Origin: UBA4416 sp048498515
GTDB lineage: Bacteria; Bacteroidota; Bacteroidia; B-17B0; Aurantibacillaceae
DNA: 64,000 bases
Reading direction: 5' to 3'
Assembly (NCBI GenBank): GCA_048498515.1
Contig: JBEHXV010000014.1
Span: 1 to 64,000 of the forward strand
The number at the start of each line of letters is the position of its first letter. Within the stretch, counting starts at the first letter, position 1. A model generated the notes under the pieces. The model had not been told where the DNA came from, did not search any database, and saw only the letters and a list, made by a program, of their open reading frames with translations. Positions 59,880 to 64,000 of the stretch are shown in pieces. The translations under genes and the position numbers were made by a program.

Positions 59880-60812
59880 ATGCAAAAAATTTTAATCACC
59901 GGATCAAACGGGCTCCTGGGGCAAAAACTGGTTTACAAGTTAAAAGACAAAGCTAACGTTCAGTGTATTGCAACTGCCAGGGGCGAGAACCGCTTGGTGA
60001 ATAAAGAAGGGTATGAATATGCGGCACTTGATATTACTAATTATGATACTGTAGAATCAGTTTTTACAAAGTACCTGCCCGATGTGATTATTAATACCGC
60101 GGCAATGACCAATGTAGACGCTTGTGAAACCGATAAGGAAAATTGCTGGCTGATGAATGTAACGGCTGTTGAGAACCAGGTGCGGGTTTTGGAAACCTTG
60201 TCAGGAAAAAATCCTGCCTATAAACCGCATTTCATTCATCTCTCTACCGATTTTATTTTTGACGGTACACACGGACCCCTGGATGAAAATGAAACACCAA
60301 ACCCCTTGAGCTATTATGCCGAAAGTAAACTGGCTGCCGAAAAAATAGTTCAGGCTTCGTCGCTGCACTGGGCAATGGCTCGCACCGTATTAGTGTATGG
60401 CATTGTGGATAACATGAGCCGCAGCAATATTGTGCTTTGGGTAAAACAAAACCTGGAACAGGGAAAAACGATCAACGTAGTCGACGATCAGTATCGTACC
60501 CCGACATTGGCCGAGGACCTGGCGGATGGATGTATTTTGATTGCTGAGAAAAAAGCAAGTGGCATTTATAATATTTCAGGAAAGGACTTTTTAAATATTT
60601 TGGAAGTGGCGCATTTAGTAGCCGATTATTATAAACTGGATAAATCGCTTATTAAACCATCCAAATCGGCTGACATTAAACAACCTGCCAAACGTCCGCC
60701 AATTACAGGTTTTATTATTGATAAAGCAAAACGCGACCTGGGTTATGATCCTCACAGTTTTACGGAAGGGATCAGGTTCCTGGAAGAGCAGTTGAAAAAA
60801 ATGGGTGTTTAA
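59880..60812 (+). CDS. dTDP-4-dehydrorhamnose reductase-like SDR
   Basis: 310 aa, RmlD type. ILITGSNGLLGQKLVYKL binds NAD(P)H. PDVIINTAAMTNVDACETDKENCWLMNV and HLSTDFIFDGTHGPLDENETPNPLSYYAESK hold the RmlD family stretches, including the S-T-D and Tyr-x-x-x-Lys catalytic residues. It may reduce the 4-keto group of dTDP-6-deoxy-hexulose or of a related nucleotide sugar. There are no rmlA, B or C neighbours, so the specific rhamnose role is not proven. ATG start. Confidence 0.8.
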   Translation: MQKILITGSNGLLGQKLVYKLKDKANVQCIATARGENRLVNKEGYEYAALDITNYDTVESVFTKYLPDVIINTAAMTNVDACETDKENCWLMNVTAVENQVRVLETLSGKNPAYKPHFIHLSTDFIFDGTHGPLDENETPNPLSYYAESKLAAEKIVQASSLHWAMARTVLVYGIVDNMSRSNIVLWVKQNLEQGKTINVVDDQYRTPTLAEDLADGCILIAEKKASGIYNISGKDFLNILEVAHLVADYYKLDKSLIKPSKSADIKQPAKRPPITGFIIDKAKRDLGYDPHSFTEGIRFLEEQLKKMGV

Positions 60813-60859
60813 GATCATGTGGCTTCGAGAGCCTCAGCCACCGAATTGGGGAGTCTCAA

Positions 60860-61525
60860 TCACCACTTGCATTTGCAGCTTGGCGACATATACACTTTAG
60901 CCTTAGGGAGCATATTTTGTATGGATGTTTGAACCTCATCACTAATGAGGATATTACGCAGGTCGAGCACACGTAATGATTTTAAACTTGCAAAACTTGA
61001 TGGATACTCATTAAAATTATTGCTCCAAAGGTCGAGGTACTCCAGCTTTTCTAAATTTCCTATTTGCAGCGGCAGGTATTCAAGATCATTCTGGTTCAGG
61101 TTAAGATAGGTTAAATTAGTCAGCTTACCAATTTCTTTGGGCAATCGTTGCAACCCGGTTTTGCTGCAGGCAAAATACTGCAGGTCGGTCAATGTGCCAA
61201 TACTATCAGGAAGTTCTGCAATGGAATTCTTGCTGATATCGAGGTATTGTAAATGTTTAAATTTCAGAATATCCTTCGGGAAGGATTTAAGATGCTGTTT
61301 TCTTAATACCAGCTTAATCACCGCGTCGGGATTTTTTAAGGCTTCCTGTAAATTGGTATGGCCTGTTAAAGTATCCAGGGTCAAAGAATCCAACAATTCA
61401 GCGGGCTTTTTTTGCAAGGCCAACGCGCACTCCATTTTTTTTGAAGCCGGTATCTGCGCACTTACCCAGAAAGAACCGAGTAAAAGCAGTAAACCAAACG
61501 TTATTTTAAAACTATGTTTATACAT
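60860..61525 (-). CDS. Secreted leucine-rich-repeat protein
   Basis: 221 aa from ATG 61525; the ATG at 61546 would add seven residues before the signal peptide (FKITFGLLLLLGSFWVSAQ) and a longer overlap with ribF. About seven LRR units of 23 residues run from about residue 70: LKSFPKDILKFKHLQYLDIS, IAELPDSIGTLTDLQYFACS, LQRLPKEIGKLTNLTYLNLN, LEYLPLQIGNLEKLEYLDLW. A cap with PSCKCKW closes it. LRRs of this bacterial class bind proteins. Its start overlaps the ribF stop by 8 bp, so the two are coupled, but no functional link is evident. Confidence 0.85.
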   Translation of the reverse strand: MYKHSFKITFGLLLLLGSFWVSAQIPASKKMECALALQKKPAELLDSLTLDTLTGHTNLQEALKNPDAVIKLVLRKQHLKSFPKDILKFKHLQYLDISKNSIAELPDSIGTLTDLQYFACSKTGLQRLPKEIGKLTNLTYLNLNQNDLEYLPLQIGNLEKLEYLDLWSNNFNEYPSSFASLKSLRVLDLRNILISDEVQTSIQNMLPKAKVYMSPSCKCKW

Positions 61526-62441
61526 TACTACAGGCAATTTTATCATTCGCTAAAGCATGTTTCAGTTCCTCTAAGTTAGCAAATTTTTCTTCATTCCTGA
61601 TCCATTTTATAAATTCCACCCTTATGGCCTCACCATAGATCTCTTTATCAAAATCAAAGATATTCACTTCAATCTTGATGGTATTATCGGTATCGGTTGT
61701 AGGATTAAGCCCCACATTCAACATGCCTTTGTAGCGTTTGTTCTCAACTATCACATTTACGGCGTAAACCCCAATTTTAGGGATGAGCTTGTCCTTATCT
61801 TCCACAAAAATGTTAGCTGTTGGGTAGCCTATGGTGCGGCCCAGTTGCTTGCCCTTTACCACAATACCGCTTACAAAAAACGGGTAGCCCAAAAACTCAT
61901 TAGCCGTTACCACATCGCCCTCATCAATGGCCCGACGAATACGCGTACTGCTTACATTCAACTGGTTAATTTCCTGGGCGGGAATTTCCTCCACTTTAAA
62001 GTTATAGGTTGATGACAGTTGTTTAAGCGTTTCGATGTTTCCCTCACGGTTGCTGCCAAAGCGGTGATCGTAACCAATGACCAGGGTCTCTGTTTTTAAG
62101 CCTTTGGCAATAATTTCCGATACGTAATCGGCCGCCTGCATTTGGGCAAATTCCTTTGTAAAAGGAAAAACCAGCACATGGTCGATGCCAAATTGCTGAA
62201 GCAGCTCACATTTCTCCTGTGTAGTGGTAATTAATTTCAGGTCGGTTTGGTCGGGAAACAACACCTTGCGGGGATGCGGGTCAAAGGTAAACAAAACAGT
62301 TTCGCCGCCTTGCCTCTTTTTTAGCTCCACCAAACGCTTAATGATTTTTTGATGCCCCAGGTGCACCCCATCAAATGTTCCTATAGTGACAATAGAGTGT
62401 TTAAGGCTTGTTAGTTCTGATATATGATGGAAAACATTCAT
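61518..62441 (-). CDS. ribF: Bifunctional riboflavin kinase / FAD synthetase
   Basis: 307 aa, full length. N-terminal FMN adenylyltransferase: VTIGTFDGVHLGHQKIIKRL (H-x-G-H nucleotide site), LFTFDPHPRKVLFPD, LVIGYDHRFGSNREGN and VSSTRIRRAIDEGDV. The C-terminal riboflavin kinase domain begins GKQLGRTIGYPTANI and ends with the EVNIFDFDKEIYGE and VEFIKWIRNEEKF segments. It produces FMN and FAD from riboflavin in the cytosol. ATG start, 37 bp from the SpoIIE-type gene's stop. Confidence 0.95.
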   Translation of the reverse strand: MNVFHHISELTSLKHSIVTIGTFDGVHLGHQKIIKRLVELKKRQGGETVLFTFDPHPRKVLFPDQTDLKLITTTQEKCELLQQFGIDHVLVFPFTKEFAQMQAADYVSEIIAKGLKTETLVIGYDHRFGSNREGNIETLKQLSSTYNFKVEEIPAQEINQLNVSSTRIRRAIDEGDVVTANEFLGYPFFVSGIVVKGKQLGRTIGYPTANIFVEDKDKLIPKIGVYAVNVIVENKRYKGMLNVGLNPTTDTDNTIKIEVNIFDFDKEIYGEAIRVEFIKWIRNEEKFANLEELKHALANDKIACSNV

Positions 62442-62478
62442 AGCTTATGCCGCAAAGATAACAAACTGTTTATATTTT

Positions 62479-64000
62479 CTATACCCTTATCCCTATTACG
62501 GTTACATCATCTATCTGCTCCAGGTTACCCACCCAATGATTGAATGCAGTTTCTAATAACTGCTTTTGCTCATCCATTGGCAAATGAGCATTGGCTATTA
62601 TCTGTGCCCGCAGGTTTTTTATCATGAACTTTTTGCCCTTTTCTCCACCAAACTGATCTGGGAAACCATCCGTGAGTGTATAAACAACATCGCCTTTTTG
62701 TAAATCCATGACAGATAATGTAAAAGGAACATGTTGTTTATCATGTTTCCCCACTGGCATTTTGTCGGGCTTAATTTCTATGAGCTCCGGTGAGTGAGCG
62801 GAGTCGAAACCAGTTCTTACAAGCCACACCGGATTATTTGCTGCAGCTGCAAATAATTTCATGTTCTTAAAATCAAATGCCAACAAACTACAATCCATTC
62901 CATCTTTACCGCCCTCTTCACTACCGTCTTTCTTCAGGCGTTCAATAATTTTTTCGCGTGTAGCGTTTAAAATTTCTGCCGGATTGGAGTAATGCTCTAT
63001 GGCTTTTTCGAGACTTGAAATGTTCAATAAACTCATAATGGCACCCGGCACACCATGGCCTGTACTATCTGCGGTAGCTAAATAAAATAATTCCTTGTTT
63101 CTGGTTTCTGGTTCATGATTTTGTAAACCAGGAACTTTGAACCCTGAACCTGAAACCTCTGCAGCCCAATAAAAATCGCCACTTACAACATCTTTGGGTT
63201 TAAATAAAATGAAATAATCTGAAGCGCCAACGCCAACTTCTTTTTCACTGTAATTTTCGGTTCCTTGTAAACCGGCATTACCTGGCATATAACCTTTACG
63301 CAAATGCCGGTCCAGCAATTCTTTGCTTGCCAAAAAGCTACGTTGTATGCGCTCAGCGTAGTTAATACTGTCTGTAATTTCCCTGTGCTTTTCCTCTACT
63401 TCCTTTTTTTGCAAAGCAATAATTTTACTTTGTTTTTGTGTAACACGAAAGCGGTTAAACATAAAGCCCGCAAACACCAGGACCAGAGCCAGGCCTCCAT
63501 ATAAAAACCAGCGCTGTTTTTTTTCCTGCTCAAACTTAAGGGCATTTAACTTTCGTTCTTCTTCCACCTTCAGGCTATCGGCTGTTTGTTGTTTATCAAA
63601 TTCATACTGCATTTGCTGTTTTACATTGGCTTTGGCATTTTCCAGGCTCTGCAAACTATCGCGCATTTGTATGTATAGTTTGTAATTTTCGAGGGCCAAA
63701 TTTCCATTGCCTTGTTTTAGATATACATTGTACAGGATTAGCGCCGCATCTTTAATCTTTTCGGGAAAACCAATTTCACGGCTAAGTTTCAGGCCTTTGT
63801 TTAAGTATTCCAACGATTTTGAATAGGCTTTATTATTGAAATAAATCTCACCCATAATGGCATAAGAAGTACTTAATCCTGCTTTATCGTTAATTTGCTC
63901 CCTGATTAAAATAGCCTTTTTGGTATACTGCTCTGCCAATTCCCATTTTTGTTGTTTGGTATACAGAATCCCAATGTTGCTAAAAGAATAAGCCAGGCTG
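62479..64000 (-). CDS. TPR-transmembrane-SpoIIE phosphatase, 5' end beyond the window
   Basis: The frame stays open to base 64000 (reading ...NIGILYTKQQKWELAEQ), so the start lies outside. Visible order: TPR units (LSTSYAIMGEIYFNNKAYSKSLEYL), coiled region, one membrane helix (WFLYGGLALVLVFAGFMF), a second coiled linker (SKIIALQKKEVEEKHREITD) with SINYAERIQRSFL, and a PP2C/SpoIIE serine phosphatase. Metal Asp residues lie in PKDVVSGDFYWA, ATADSTGHGVPGA, GMDCSLLAFD and LTDGFPDQFGG. Two segments absent from relatives interrupt the domain: about 22 residues after DFYWAAE and about 9 after NNPVWLVR. Both coincide with intergenic-type repeats. It likely dephosphorylates an anti-anti-sigma-like partner. 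Confidence 0.88.
   Translation of the reverse strand, partial: SLAYSFSNIGILYTKQQKWELAEQYTKKAILIREQINDKAGLSTSYAIMGEIYFNNKAYSKSLEYLNKGLKLSREIGFPEKIKDAALILYNVYLKQGNGNLALENYKLYIQMRDSLQSLENAKANVKQQMQYEFDKQQTADSLKVEEERKLNALKFEQEKKQRWFLYGGLALVLVFAGFMFNRFRVTQKQSKIIALQKKEVEEKHREITDSINYAERIQRSFLASKELLDRHLRKGYMPGNAGLQGTENYSEKEVGVGASDYFILFKPKDVVSGDFYWAAEVSGSGFKVPGLQNHEPETRNKELFYLATADSTGHGVPGAIMSLLNISSLEKAIEHYSNPAEILNATREKIIERLKKDGSEEGGKDGMDCSLLAFDFKNMKLFAAAANNPVWLVRTGFDSAHSPELIEIKPDKMPVGKHDKQHVPFTLSVMDLQKGDVVYTLTDGFPDQFGGEKGKKFMIKNLRAQIIANAHLPMDEQKQLLETAFNHWVGNLEQIDDVTVIGIRV
62791..62810. repeat. Family C repeat inside the SpoIIE gene
   Basis: TGAGTGAGCGGAGTCGAAAC shares the 14-bp core TGAGCGGAGTCGAA with the intergenic repeat at 6031-6044. 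It encodes part of GFDSAHSPE, between the conserved NNPVWLVR and ELIEIKPDKMPVG. Confidence 0.6.
63098..63158. repeat. Family B repeat inside the SpoIIE gene
   Basis: GGTTTCTGGTTCA (63103-63115) and TGAACCTGAAACC (63145-63157) pair at 12 of 13 positions around 29 bp. They carry the same CCTGAAAC/GGTTTCAGG phrases as the intergenic copies. Encodes GSGFKVPGLQNHEPETRNKE. Confidence 0.65.

Noticed and set aside
62450..62480. FMN riboswitch near ribF
   Set aside because: The gap upstream of ribF is only 37 bp and contains no RFN-like conserved segments.
1..64000. CRISPR arrays, transposases, integrases or prophage genes
   Set aside because: No regularly spaced identical repeats and no recognisable recombinase or phage protein were seen.

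Overview
The window looks like the chromosome of a free-living, Gram-negative member of the Bacteroidota. The evidence is a complete gldK-gldL-gldM-gldN type IX secretion (T9SS) and gliding motor block, two PorP/SprF-family outer-membrane genes, cargo with both T9SS C-terminal signals (type A and CHU_C/type B), a parA-parB-DUF5683-dapB-lepB block of a kind familiar in this phylum, and the near absence of Shine-Dalgarno sequences. Several genes carry TATnTTTn boxes a few bases upstream of the start, resembling the Bacteroidota -7 element. I cannot name the genus. Coding density is high and I see no prophage, transposase, integrase or CRISPR array.

Layout. 0-6 kb: a secreted protein of the family usually (mis)named asparagine synthetase B, an NTF2-like protein, an amidohydrolase lipoprotein, a small Cys-motif membrane protein and a UbiD-type decarboxylase. 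6-12.4 kb (minus): gldN, gldM, gldL, gldK and a porP/sprF gene, the T9SS core and motor. 12.7-19.3 kb (plus): a cyclase-family hydrolase, the long three-domain ispG, then a coupled triad (TPR protein, a miniature SprB-like type B cargo, a second SprF/PorP) and a UvrD/RecD-like helicase. 19.4-25 kb (plus): nucleotide-sugar genes (WbpE-like aminotransferase, UDP-glucose dehydrogenase, UDP-xylose-synthase-like decarboxylase), acylphosphatase and a T9SS type A cargo. 25-36 kb (minus): thioesterase, a glycosyltransferase, the ADP/GDP-heptose genes gmhB-hddC-gmhA, a GT87 enzyme, then a tightly coupled operon GH3-LysE-DUF493-aldose epimerase-LTA-synthase-like sulfatase, and an M42 aminopeptidase. 36-47 kb: rnhA, an interrupted membrane gene, an FMN reductase, a UPF0173 hydrolase, parA/parB/DUF5683/dapB/lepB, a DEAD-box helicase and an unusual glycosyltransferase / sugar-transferase-like fusion. 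47-49 kb: tRNA-Arg(UCU) preceded by a degenerate partial copy, and small stress-type proteins. 49-56 kb (minus): a five-gene signalling operon (REC-PAS-kinase, CHASE3 hybrid kinase with three receivers, lone receiver, CheR, CheB). 56-64 kb: Dph6-like ligase, a secreted helical protein, an OmpA/TSP3 protein, an RmlD-like reductase, an LRR protein, ribF and a TPR-SpoIIE phosphatase that runs off the right edge.

How it fits together. Much of the window builds and decorates the cell envelope: T9SS machinery plus its cargo, precursors for surface polysaccharide and heptose, envelope polymerases, signal peptidase and OmpA. Signalling is of two types (CheR/CheB with hybrid kinases; SpoIIE phosphatase).

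The most unusual feature is in the spaces between genes. At least eight families of short, phrase-like imperfect inverted repeats occupy them. One pair of arms brackets the remnant of a four-helix-bundle (23S intervening-sequence type) ORF. Two such repeat types also appear inside the SpoIIE gene as apparent in-frame insertions that keep the catalytic motifs intact. A palindromic hairpin similarly interrupts the D-arm of the tRNA-Arg relic.
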